64,000 nt of DNA from Dyella monticola. Its GTDB lineage: Bacteria; Pseudomonadota; Gammaproteobacteria; Xanthomonadales; Rhodanobacteraceae. Below are positions 9,062-17,247 of the stretch, piece after piece. Position 1 is the first letter of the stretch; the number at the start of each line of letters is the position of its first letter. The notes under the pieces were generated by a model that ran no database searches, was not told where the DNA came from, and saw nothing but the letters and a program-made list of their open reading frames with translations. A program made the position numbers and the translations under genes. The stretch spans positions 1 through 64,000 of the forward strand of contig NZ_QRBE01000005.1 in the NCBI RefSeq assembly GCF_003363155.1, given 5' to 3'.

Positions 9062-9593
9062 TCAATCCATGCGCACCAAAGGGTCCGCAGCGGCACCAGC
9101 CGATGCCGGCACATACGTAAAGATAGCAAGCGTCGTCGCTGCCATCGGCGGCTGGGGCATGGGCATGTACGCCGGTTTCAACCTGCTCTTGCCGCTGGTT
9201 TCGACCGCGGTGATATGGCTTGCCGGCAAGTGGCTTTTCGGCGCGGCAAGGCAGGAGATCCTGCCGCCGTTTTGCGTGCAGGGCGGCCATCTGGTGTGGT
9301 TCGTGTTCGGCATGGTGATGTCGCGCCAGTATCTGTCGCCGAGCCTCATCGACATCATCTGGCTCACGGTGGGCCTGACCTGGTTGTGGCTGCAGCCCAG
9401 CAAGCTGGCGCTGTGCTTTCTTGCGGTCTATCAGCTGTTCTCGCTGCCTTATAACGTGCTGCACTTTACGCAAACGCAGTTCGGCAGCGTGGCGAACAAG
9501 GCGCTGGCCGTGCACATTCTGTGGCGGTGCCTGGCGCTGTTCTACCTGGGGCGTTTGTATTTGCGCATGAGCAAGCCGCAAACGGAAGCGTGA
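9051..9593 (+). CDS. Integral membrane protein of unknown function
   Basis: This 180-residue protein has a short polar N-terminus and about five hydrophobic segments, for example ASVVAAIGGWGMGMYAG, LVWFVFGMVM and IDIIWLTVGLTWLWL. I recognise no family. ATG 9051 lies inside the end of the monooxygenase gene, so the two are probably co-translated. The alternative ATG 9069 would remove six residues. A role tied to the monooxygenase substrate or to the envelope stress pair upstream is possible only by context. Confidence 0.75.
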   Translation: MNSDQSMRTKGSAAAPADAGTYVKIASVVAAIGGWGMGMYAGFNLLLPLVSTAVIWLAGKWLFGAARQEILPPFCVQGGHLVWFVFGMVMSRQYLSPSLIDIIWLTVGLTWLWLQPSKLALCFLAVYQLFSLPYNVLHFTQTQFGSVANKALAVHILWRCLALFYLGRLYLRMSKPQTEA

Positions 9594-9617
9594 TCTGACG
9601 CTCGATATCGATGGATA

Positions 9618-9700
9618 CGCCGCCCCGGCGAAGGCTGGGGCTCGGCGACATGCAGGTCCCCAGAGTCACTGCGCCCCGGCTTACGCCGGAGCGACGGATA
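9618..9700. repeat. Two REP-like CGCCCCGGC palindromes between convergent genes
   Basis: GCCGCCCCGGCGAAGGCTGG starts at about 9619 and GCGCCCCGGCTTACGCCGGA at about 9669, each a short GC palindrome. They sit between the ends of the membrane protein gene and the beta-lactamase gene, and resemble the copy at 11608-11636. Confidence 0.5.
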
Positions 9701-9716
9701 CGTTGAGGACGCGACG

Positions 9717-10580
9717 CTAAAACGCCGCGATGATGCGCCCTGCTTCGGCCAGCACAACGCTGCGCGCTTGCGTGTCTTTCGCCGGATTGTCGTAGTACGC
9801 CGTGACCAGCAACGGTTTGCGTCGGGGCGGCCACATGACGAGCACGTCATTGGTCTGCCTGGTGCTGCTTCCGGTTTTTTCGGCGATCCGCCAATCGGCC
9901 GGCACACCAGCACGCACGAGCTTTTTGCCGGTGACGGTGCCGAGCATCCATGCGGTCAATTGCTGACGCGAGGCGAGCGATAGCGCATCGCCGAGCAGCA
10001 GCCTGTGCATGGTCGCCAGCATGGCGTTCGGCGTGGTGGTATCGCTGAGGCCATCGGCGCTGGGACGGTTGAGTTCGGGCTCCACGTGATCCAGCCGCGT
10101 GACCGTATCGCCTAACTGCCGCGCCAGATGCGTCACCACGGAAGGGCCGCCCAGATGCGTCAGCAACACATTCGCGGCGGTGTTATCGCTCAGCGTGATC
10201 GCCGCTTCGCAGAGTTCGCCGATGGTCATGCCCGGCGGGCCTGCGTGCTGGCTGGTGATGGGCGCGTACGCGAGGACAGCATCCTTGCCGAACACGAGAC
10301 GACGATCAAGCCGTTCGGTGCCGTGATCCACGCGCGACAATACCGCGCCCGCCAGCAGCATCTTGAAGGTGCTGCACATAAGAAAACGCTCGTCGGCGCG
10401 ATAGCCGGCACGGTTTTCGTTCTCGGTGTCCCATACCGCAACGCCCAGGCGCCCGCCGTAACGCTGTTCCAGGGCCGCAAAGGCGTTGGTGCCGGAGGAA
10501 GCCGCCAGCAATCGCGAGGGCCGCATGGCGAGGGCCGCTGTACCTAAAGCCACCGTTTTGAGCAGATGTCGTCGATCCAT
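9717..10580 (-). CDS. Class A beta-lactamase (L2-like), Tat signal
   Basis: The 287-residue periplasmic serine enzyme hydrolyses beta-lactam rings. All catalytic motifs are present: S-x-x-K as CSTFK with Ser70, SDN at 131-133, EPELN with Glu167 (the general base in the omega loop), and KTG at 235-237. A Cys just before the catalytic Ser is shared with L2-type and some carbapenemase enzymes. The N-terminus MDRRHLLK plus hydrophobic core is a twin-arginine signal, as in Xanthomonadales L2 enzymes. ATG 10580 has AGAGAG 8 bases upstream. After KTG the loop reads SSTRQTND, one residue shorter than KTGSGDYGTTND of CTX-M. No AmpR regulator is adjacent, unlike many inducible L2 loci. The spectrum cannot be read from sequence. 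Confidence 0.93.
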   Translation of the reverse strand: MDRRHLLKTVALGTAALAMRPSRLLAASSGTNAFAALEQRYGGRLGVAVWDTENENRAGYRADERFLMCSTFKMLLAGAVLSRVDHGTERLDRRLVFGKDAVLAYAPITSQHAGPPGMTIGELCEAAITLSDNTAANVLLTHLGGPSVVTHLARQLGDTVTRLDHVEPELNRPSADGLSDTTTPNAMLATMHRLLLGDALSLASRQQLTAWMLGTVTGKKLVRAGVPADWRIAEKTGSSTRQTNDVLVMWPPRRKPLLVTAYYDNPAKDTQARSVVLAEAGRIIAAF

Positions 10581-10770
10581 AATGATCTCTCTTGTGATGC
10601 GCGTCGTGCGCGAATTCTCCATGCTAGCGACCGGCACCGACCCGGGGCGGCGCAAGGCGGGGCGAAATCCTGGCAATGGGCATTTGGCCTGATGATGCCG
10701 GCGACAATTGGCTCTTGCATGCCACGCGGCGCCTATTTGAATGGGCCATTGTTCTGCGACGGAGCGTTGC

Positions 10771-11586
10771 ATGCGTAGTGCCGATAGCGGTCGTGCTGTC
10801 TTTGCCCTGGCATTTGTCGTGCTGGGTCTGCTGAGCCTTTTTTCCGGCGATTTCGCTTACGTGTGGCAACCGGTGCCACCAGGCCTCCCGGCACGCGCGG
10901 TGCTCGCATGCTTATCGGGAGCGGTGATGTTGCTGGGTGGCGTGGGTTTGCTGCTTCGGCGCACGCACGCACCGGCATCATTCGTGCTGCTGGTATACAC
11001 GCTCGTGTGGTTGCTGGTGCTGCATGTGCCGCGCGTCATCATGGGGCCGCAGCATGAAGTGAACTGGGGTGGCTGCGCGGAAATCGTCACGCTGGTGGCG
11101 GGTTGCTGGACGTTGTATGCCTGTAACGCGCGACCCGGCCGCGCGCCTTACATCGCTGCATTGAGCGGCGCGAACGCACTGCGCATGGCGCGACTTGCGT
11201 TCGCGCTGGCACTCCCGCTGATCGGTCTGGAGCATCTGATTTACGCCAAGGAGACCGCGGACATGGTGCCGGCGTGGCTTCCCTATCGCATGGGCTGGGC
11301 CTATGTGACGGGCATCGCACATATCGCGGCGGGTTTTGCCATGGCGCTGGATGTATTGCCGCGTCTGGCCGCCACATTGGAAGCGTGGATGATGGGCATC
11401 TTCACCGTGCTGGTATGGATGCCGATGGTGATGGCCGCGCCATCGCAGCGCTTTGTGTGGACCGGCTGCATGATCTCGTTGGTGATCACGGCCGCGGGGT
11501 GGATCGTGGCGTCCTCGTATCGCGATGCGCCGTGGCTTTCTTTCAGCCGTGCGCGTAATCGGGTGATTGCGTTGGCGCTGCGCTGA
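10771..11586 (+). CDS. Integral membrane protein, DoxX-like
   Basis: The protein has about 271 residues if started at ATG 10771, chosen for the GGAG at 10761-10764. It has seven or eight hydrophobic helices and little polar sequence. Conserved-looking spots are YTLVWLLVLHVPRV and IGLEHLIYAKETADMVPAWL, which resemble DoxX/YphA-like membrane proteins; the assignment is tentative. It is divergent from the beta-lactamase with 190 bases between the starts. Its function is unknown; DoxX-like proteins are often linked to redox or small-molecule stress. Confidence 0.72.
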   Translation: MRSADSGRAVFALAFVVLGLLSLFSGDFAYVWQPVPPGLPARAVLACLSGAVMLLGGVGLLLRRTHAPASFVLLVYTLVWLLVLHVPRVIMGPQHEVNWGGCAEIVTLVAGCWTLYACNARPGRAPYIAALSGANALRMARLAFALALPLIGLEHLIYAKETADMVPAWLPYRMGWAYVTGIAHIAAGFAMALDVLPRLAATLEAWMMGIFTVLVWMPMVMAAPSQRFVWTGCMISLVITAAGWIVASSYRDAPWLSFSRARNRVIALALR

Positions 11587-11607
11587 AGTGCGGGGCACCC
11601 CATGCGT

Positions 11608-11636
11608 TCGTCGCCCCGGCGTATGCCGGGGCAACG
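11608..11636. repeat. REP-like CGCCCCGGC palindrome
   Basis: CGTCGCCCCGGCGTATGCCG followed by GGGCAACG forms a compact hairpin with arms GCCCCGGC and GCCGGGGC. It lies between the convergent ends of the DoxX-like gene and dps and matches the elements at 9618-9700. Confidence 0.55.
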
Positions 11637-11677
11637 AGCTATCGAGCATTACGCACGGTGCAAGTCATGTGCATGTG

Positions 11678-12214
11678 TTAGACGTTGCGTCCCGTCTCGA
11701 ACAGGAACCACACGCGCCGCTCTGCCTCGTCGATCCAGTTTTCCAACAGGCTCGCCGTGGCTACGTCGTTGTATTCGTCGCACAAGCCGTGCGTCTTTCG
11801 CATGTGCTCGGCAAGCGTGGCGTTGTCTTCGCGTAGTTCCGCCAGCATGTCCTGCGGGGAGACGAAATCCGCATCGTTGTCGGACAGGCGCTGATGCCGG
11901 GCGATGTCGCCAATGGAACGCAGCGTGGTACCACCCACCTTGCGTACGCGTTCGGCGATCGGGTCGGTGGCGGCGTAGATTTCGTCGGACTGCTCATCCA
12001 GTAGCAGGTGATAGTCCCTGAAGTGCGGGCCAGTCATGTGCCAATGGAAATTCTTGGTTTTCAGATAGAGCGCGAACACATCGGCCAGCAGGGTGTTGAG
12101 CTCGGCGGTGATGTCGCGGCGCGCGTCTTCACCCAGTGCGCTGGGGGTTTTCAAGGGGGATTTTCGCAATTGCTTGGCTTTGGCTGCCTTGTCGGCCTTG
12201 TTCGGTTTGGCCAT
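11678..12214 (-). CDS. dps: Dps family ferritin-like DNA-protection protein
   Basis: The 178-residue protein belongs to the Dps mini-ferritins, which assemble as 12-mers, oxidise ferrous iron with peroxide and store it, shielding DNA. The ferroxidase signature NFHWHMTGPHFRDYHLLLDE is intact at about residues 64-83, with the His and Asp/Glu ligands. The N-terminal tail (MAKPNKADKAAKAKQLRKSP) is lysine-rich, a feature that lets Dps bind DNA directly. ATG 12214 is preceded by GGAGAG 8 bases upstream; a longer in-frame start at 12301 lacks support. It is transcribed alone, divergent from kup. Confidence 0.93.
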   Translation of the reverse strand: MAKPNKADKAAKAKQLRKSPLKTPSALGEDARRDITAELNTLLADVFALYLKTKNFHWHMTGPHFRDYHLLLDEQSDEIYAATDPIAERVRKVGGTTLRSIGDIARHQRLSDNDADFVSPQDMLAELREDNATLAEHMRKTHGLCDEYNDVATASLLENWIDEAERRVWFLFETGRNV

Positions 12215-12365
12215 GGTGCTTTCTCTCCTCGCGACAGGGGTGGTTGAATGAGAGATCGATACGGGTCCCGCGACCATAGGCCAGCGCACCGATACAGGCA
12301 ACAGGCGCAGGTGTCATCTTGACTGGCTAGACTGCCGCTACAACCCGGGGAGGAGCCACCGCGTC

Positions 12366-14240
12366 ATGCCGGAAACGCCCGCCAATGGGCTGAAAAAGCC
12401 CGCTTTGCTCGCCGCCGGCGCCGGCGCCCTGGGCGTGGTCTTCGGCGATATCGGCACCAGTCCGCTGTATACCTTCAAGACGGTGCTCGACATCACCGGC
12501 GGCCACACGCCACAAACGATAATGGGCGTGATTTCCCTGTTGATATGGACCTTGGTCATCGTCACGTCGGTCAAGTATGCGGGTTTCGCCATGCGCATCG
12601 ACAACGATGGCGAAGGCGGCATCCTGGCCTTGATGGCTCTGCTTGGGGTGAAACGTCACAAGCGCCCATTGATCGTTGCGGCGGGCTCGTTCGGCGCGGC
12701 ATTGATCTACGGCGACGGCGCGATCACGCCAGCGATTTCCGTGTTGTCTGCGCTGGAAGGTTTGAACATCGCCACGCCGTCGCTGCAACATGACGTGCTG
12801 CCGTTGACGGTACTGATTCTGTTGGCGCTGTTTGCGCTTCAGCCGATGGGTACGGCACGCATCGGGCGTGCGTTCGGGCCGATCATGGCCGTGTGGTTTC
12901 TTACCATGGCGGTGCTCGGCCTATGGGGCATCGTGAAGCATCCGGGCATTCTGTGGGCGCTCAATCCCTATTACGCATTGCGTTATCTGATGCACGGCGG
13001 CAGCGGCGCATTCCTGGTGCTGGGCGGCGTATTTCTCTGCGTGACGGGCGCCGAAGCGCTGTATGCGGACATGGGGCACTTCGGTGCAGGCCCCGTAAAA
13101 CTCGCATGGTCGGCGCTGGTGTTTCCTAGTCTTGTGCTCAATTACGCGGGCCAGGGCGCGATCGTTCTCGCCGGCGCCTCCACGCAAGGCAATATCTTCT
13201 ATCGCCTGTGCCCGGCATCGCTCACGTTGCCGTTGATCGTGTTGTCGACGGCCGCGACCATCATCGCCAGCCAGTCGATCATCACCGGCGCGTTTTCGAT
13301 GACGCGGCAAGCCATCCAGCTCGGCTGGATGACGCGCTTCAAAGTCTCGCAAACCTCCGAGCAAGGTTATGGCCAGATCTACGTCGGCGCCGTGAATTGG
13401 TTGCTGATGCTGGTGACGATCGGATTGGCGCTGGGCTTTCGCAAGTCCGATAACCTCGCCGCCGCTTACGGCATTGCGGTATCGGCCACCATGCTGATGA
13501 CGACGATGTTGTTGTTCATCGCGATGCGGGAAATATGGAAGTGGCGCACGGTGGTTTGCGTGGCCGTGGCGGGCGTGTTTTTTATCGTCGATGCATCGTT
13601 CTTCGCCTCGAACATGATGAAACTGCCCGATGGCGGTTATGTGCCGCTACTGCTTGCGGCCGTCGTGTATGGGGTGATGTATGTGTGGCATCGCGGCATC
13701 CTGGCGGTTGCCGCGCGCGTCAGCGAGGATCCGTTGCCCGTGGATGTGTTTCTGGATGACCTCGCCCATGCGGGCGTTGCGCGCGTGCCCGGCACGGCGG
13801 TGTTCCTCACGCGCGCCAAAGCCACCACGCCGCAAGTGATGCAGTGGTACGTCAAGCACAGCAAATCGCTGCATAAGCGTGTGCTGGCGGTGAAGCTGGA
13901 GATTGCCTCCGTGCCGTGGGTGGCCGCCCGCGATCGCTTGAGCCTGGCTGAAATTGCGCCCAATTTCTGGTCCGTGACGGCGGCCTACGGTTTCATGGAG
14001 CGCCCGGACATGCCCGCGCTCATGGCGCAGATCGCCACTCACGGCTGCCCGATTCACCCCGATGAACTCACCTATTTCGCAGGCATCGAAAAAATCGTCC
14101 CGCGCGAGGATGGCAACGGCCTCCCGCGCTGGATCCGCGTGCCATTCACCATGCTGCTGCGAAACAGCACCCGGGTTACGGATTACCTGCGGATTCCCGC
14201 CAACCAGGTCGTGGATATCGGGCGGCAGATTTCGATCTGA
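12366..14240 (+). CDS. kup: Kup-type low-affinity potassium uptake protein
   Basis: The 624-residue inner-membrane K+/H+ symporter has about 12 transmembrane helices in residues 15-440 and a cytoplasmic C-terminal domain. The family signature GDIGTSPLYTFKTVL is at about residues 28-42, and GDGAITPAISVLSALEG follows near residue 119. GGGGAGGAG at 12347-12355 serves as the ribosome site for ATG 12366. The length agrees with bacterial Kup (about 620). It is monocistronic, and no kdp or trk genes are nearby. Confidence 0.96.
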   Translation: MPETPANGLKKPALLAAGAGALGVVFGDIGTSPLYTFKTVLDITGGHTPQTIMGVISLLIWTLVIVTSVKYAGFAMRIDNDGEGGILALMALLGVKRHKRPLIVAAGSFGAALIYGDGAITPAISVLSALEGLNIATPSLQHDVLPLTVLILLALFALQPMGTARIGRAFGPIMAVWFLTMAVLGLWGIVKHPGILWALNPYYALRYLMHGGSGAFLVLGGVFLCVTGAEALYADMGHFGAGPVKLAWSALVFPSLVLNYAGQGAIVLAGASTQGNIFYRLCPASLTLPLIVLSTAATIIASQSIITGAFSMTRQAIQLGWMTRFKVSQTSEQGYGQIYVGAVNWLLMLVTIGLALGFRKSDNLAAAYGIAVSATMLMTTMLLFIAMREIWKWRTVVCVAVAGVFFIVDASFFASNMMKLPDGGYVPLLLAAVVYGVMYVWHRGILAVAARVSEDPLPVDVFLDDLAHAGVARVPGTAVFLTRAKATTPQVMQWYVKHSKSLHKRVLAVKLEIASVPWVAARDRLSLAEIAPNFWSVTAAYGFMERPDMPALMAQIATHGCPIHPDELTYFAGIEKIVPREDGNGLPRWIRVPFTMLLRNSTRVTDYLRIPANQVVDIGRQISI

Positions 14241-14316
14241 ATGTGTTTCTGCCGGCTGGCAGCCTGCTGTTTTCTGTTAGCGCTCTCAGCGCCACGCGCC
14301 GTTGAAAACTGACGCG

Positions 14317-14436
14317 TTACGCCGGCTGCAGCGGGGCCGGCGCGTGCTTCACAAAGGTCAACGCGGTACTGCCATAAGCCTCGCTTCCAGGCCGCACGCA
14401 GCGGGCGACGGTTCGAAAACAAACGGTCGCCTGCAT
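14317..14436 (-). CDS. Possible 39-residue protein with strong ribosome site
   Basis: This short frame runs from ATG 14436 to TAA 14317-14319. An ideal AAGGAG lies 6 bases before the ATG, with a second GGAGG just upstream. The product has two cysteines and a basic first half (CFRTVARCVRPG), then GSTALTFVKHAPAPLQPA. It fills part of the 390-base gap between kup and the GGDEF gene and points toward kup. No family is recognised and no signal peptide is evident. It could be a small regulatory or leader peptide or a chance frame; the ribosome site is the main support. Confidence 0.4.
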   Translation of the reverse strand: MQATVCFRTVARCVRPGSEAYGSTALTFVKHAPAPLQPA

Positions 14437-14631
14437 GGCACGCTCCTTGCCTCCAGTCGGAATGGTCAATAGGCATGAATGCTGGCAGTCAGTATTCACG
14501 CGTACGTGGCGCTCATGGGCTACGGTTCCCGGAGGCAATGCGAGCATGGTGACGGCGACAAGCATCGATGTGCATTAGGGACGCTCTGATCAGGCCTATA
14601 ACGCCGACTTTTTAGGGTTGGAACCTCAGCG

Positions 14632-15798
14632 ATGCATTTGAACGTCGAAACCTTAGCGCTCGTCGACGGCGGCCAGGCATTGGTACTGGCGCTGATGCTT
14701 TGGTTTGGCACGCGCAACGGCAGCAATCATGCCGTAAAGGGCTTGCGCCTGCGCGCGGTGGCGTTGCTGGTGGAAGCGTGCGGCGATTTCGTGCTCGCGT
14801 TTGATGACAAATTATCGGCACTGGCCGTACTGCTATTTGGTAACACGTTCAACCTTACCGCGCAGGCGCTGACCATCGTTGCACTGCGCATGGTGCTGAA
14901 CCGCTCGCTGCGCTGGCGCGAAGCACTTTTGCTCGGCGTGACCGGATGGCTTGGCGTCGTGTACTTCAGCACGGCGCATCCGGATTATCGGGTGCGCGTG
15001 CTATGGGGTTCGTGCATCTTCGTGTGCAACTCCCTGCTCAATATTTCCGCGCTGTGGGGCGGCTGCCGCAAGCGCGATACACGCGCGCAATGTCTGCTGC
15101 TGTGGACCTACATCCTGGCGATCGCCTTGTTGGCGTGGCGCAATGTTTCGCTGTGGACGCTCACTGCCCCACCGCAAAGCATTGGCGTTCCGAGTGCCGT
15201 CAATGTGATCTACGTGCTGCTGTTTGGCCTGCAGCCGCTCCTGGCGAGCGTGGGTTTTCTGCTGCTTTATAACGAAATCCTGCAGCGCGATCTGTACGAT
15301 CTGGCGCGCATCGATCCGCTCACCGGCGTGATCAATCGCCTGGGGCTGCTGGAGGCCTCTCAAAGCATGCTCGCGCGAGCGCGCGCCAAGCGTGAATCGA
15401 TTGGTGTGCTGCTGATCGATGCCGATCATTTCAAGAGCATCAACGACCGCTTCGGCCATGACGATGGCGATCGCGTGCTGCTGGAACTGGTGGCCAATAT
15501 CCGGCGCATGCTGCGCACCAGCGACCGGGTCGGGCGCGTGGGTGGCGAAGAGTTTCTGGTGCTGTCGCCCTCCGTGAAGGAAGCCGATTTACTCGCCCTG
15601 GCCGAGCGCATCCGCAGCGCGGTGGAACGTACGTCGTTTTCCATCAGCGGCCAATCGTATGCGTTGACCGTATCGATTGGTGCGGCGATCGCCGACGCCG
15701 GAGAGCCGGACATGATGGCGGCACGACGCCGCGCCGATGCGGCGCTTTACCAAGCCAAGCGTGCCGGCCGCAACCGCGTGATGCTCGCCGCGCCCTGA
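14632..15798 (+). CDS. Membrane-bound diguanylate cyclase (GGDEF)
   Basis: The 388-residue enzyme makes cyclic di-GMP from two GTP. Residues 1-215 are about six or seven hydrophobic helices of no recognised sensor family. The catalytic GGDEF domain covers about 225-388, with signature GGEEF at 304-308, so it should be active. RTSD five residues before it is the inhibitory I-site (RxxD), so product feedback is expected. The metal-binding Asp (LLIDADHFKSIND) is intact. No EAL phosphodiesterase domain is fused. Neighbours give no clue to its signal or output. The start at ATG 14632 has no strong ribosome site. Confidence 0.92.
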   Translation: MHLNVETLALVDGGQALVLALMLWFGTRNGSNHAVKGLRLRAVALLVEACGDFVLAFDDKLSALAVLLFGNTFNLTAQALTIVALRMVLNRSLRWREALLLGVTGWLGVVYFSTAHPDYRVRVLWGSCIFVCNSLLNISALWGGCRKRDTRAQCLLLWTYILAIALLAWRNVSLWTLTAPPQSIGVPSAVNVIYVLLFGLQPLLASVGFLLLYNEILQRDLYDLARIDPLTGVINRLGLLEASQSMLARARAKRESIGVLLIDADHFKSINDRFGHDDGDRVLLELVANIRRMLRTSDRVGRVGGEEFLVLSPSVKEADLLALAERIRSAVERTSFSISGQSYALTVSIGAAIADAGEPDMMAARRRADAALYQAKRAGRNRVMLAAP

Positions 15799-15988
15799 TC
15801 GCCGCAAGCTTTTGCGCGATCGTCGTGCGTCAACATTCACGGCGATCGCCCGTTTTGAGCTTGACCGCCTTCACGCAATGGCGCACTCGCGGCCAGGAGC
15901 ATAGGCGTAGAGGCGGGACCGCGGGCTACACTGAAATAAAGAAGGTGGCCGGTTCCCATGCAACCTCCGCGACAAGGCATAACAGCAC

Positions 15989-16672
15989 ATGAGCCTGTTG
16001 TACGACCTGTCAGCCAATGCAGTGCGCCGCCTCTACGACGCGCGCATCGATACGCCACCCGTGCTCGATACCGACACTTATTTTCCCGATGCCGTCAGGT
16101 TCATCCAGGCATGGCCAGCGTTGCGCGAGGAGGCGCTCGCCATCGCCGAGCGTATGCAGGCGATACCGCGCTTTCATGAAATCATGCCTGCGCAAATGCC
16201 GATATCCGCCAACGACGGCAGGGATTGGCGCATCTATGTACTGAAGGTGTACGGCACCGATATCGACAAGAATCTCGCGGCCTGCCCGACGCTCGCGCGG
16301 ATCCTTGCCGCCTCGCCGGATGTGCTTTCGGCCACGTTGTCGTTTCTCGCGCCGCGCAAGCATATTCCACAGCATCGCGGTCCGTTTCGCGGTGTGCTGC
16401 GGTTTCAGCTCGGGCTCTCGGTGCCCTTGGATACGGACGGACAACCCGCCGCGGTGCTGGCGCTCAACGATCGCGAGCATCGCATCGGCGACGGTCAGCA
16501 TTTGCTGTGGGACGACACGTATCCGCATGAGGTGTGGAATAACAGCGATCAACTGCGCATCGCCTTGTTGCTGGATGTGCGACGCCGCCACATGCCCATG
16601 GACTTGCGCCTGCTGTCGCGCGCACTGATTGCATCCGTCGGCATGGTGGCAAGGCTGCGCGGGCTGGATTGA
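15989..16672 (+). CDS. Aspartyl/asparaginyl beta-hydroxylase family dioxygenase
   Basis: The 227-residue Fe(II)/2-oxoglutarate-dependent enzyme belongs to PF05118. Iron-binding histidines are visible in IPQHRGPFRGVLRFQLGLSV (near residue 129) and DDTYPHEVWNNS (near residue 180); the conserved Arg that binds 2-oxoglutarate is in SDQLRIALLLDV. Members of this family hydroxylate Asp/Asn in proteins or, as LpxO, the fatty acid of lipid A. The protein has no obvious membrane anchor, while LpxO proteins are usually membrane-linked, so the substrate is left open. It stands alone between the GGDEF and sedolisin genes. Confidence 0.85.
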   Translation: MSLLYDLSANAVRRLYDARIDTPPVLDTDTYFPDAVRFIQAWPALREEALAIAERMQAIPRFHEIMPAQMPISANDGRDWRIYVLKVYGTDIDKNLAACPTLARILAASPDVLSATLSFLAPRKHIPQHRGPFRGVLRFQLGLSVPLDTDGQPAAVLALNDREHRIGDGQHLLWDDTYPHEVWNNSDQLRIALLLDVRRRHMPMDLRLLSRALIASVGMVARLRGLD

Positions 16673-17247
16673 ACGCCGCTGGCACGCGACTGCGCGGTGT
16701 TGCATGCGTAAAGTCGGCTCGCACATCCAGCATCTCGTGAAGGAGCTGCATAGGACGTTTCGTCATGGCGGCGAGGAATTTGCAGCGTCGACCCATGGAC
16801 TGGCGATGAAGAACTTATGTCAGCTAGCCGAAGGGAGCATCACGCCTCGCGCGAACCATAAGCTCGCACTCCGCGGATTGTTTGGAATTAAGAAAATTTA
16901 AACGCGCCAAACGTGAACGCGTTTGCGACGTGCGCGAAAGTGTAAAGCGGCTGAAACACCGAATGTTTGAACGGCACTGGACGAACGCCGCAAAGCGGGC
17001 GCACGATCGAACGACCCGAGTTCGTTCGGGATTGCAGTGGGAGAGATGCAAGTAGAGGGGGCCCTGGTCCACCCTTATTTTCTGGCGAGCCAACGCGATC
17101 GCAGCCTGCGCGGCTGTGTCGGGCCCATGTGGCGGTCCGTTGGTTTTCAGCACCCTATTAAGAGAGGTAGTCACGACGGCATGTATGGCTTGACCGATTC
17201 ATCACAGGGGGACTCGCTTTTTTCATCCAGCCCTAGGGAGAAAAGAC
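16673..17247. other. Long noncoding region before the sedolisin gene
   Basis: These 575 bases hold no convincing gene. Visible structures are a 7-bp inverted repeat AAACGCG/CGCGTTT at 16900-16924 with an 11-base loop, and the GGGAG ribosome site at 17236-17240. The length leaves room for a regulated promoter and a long 5' leader for the secreted protease. Confidence 0.45.
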
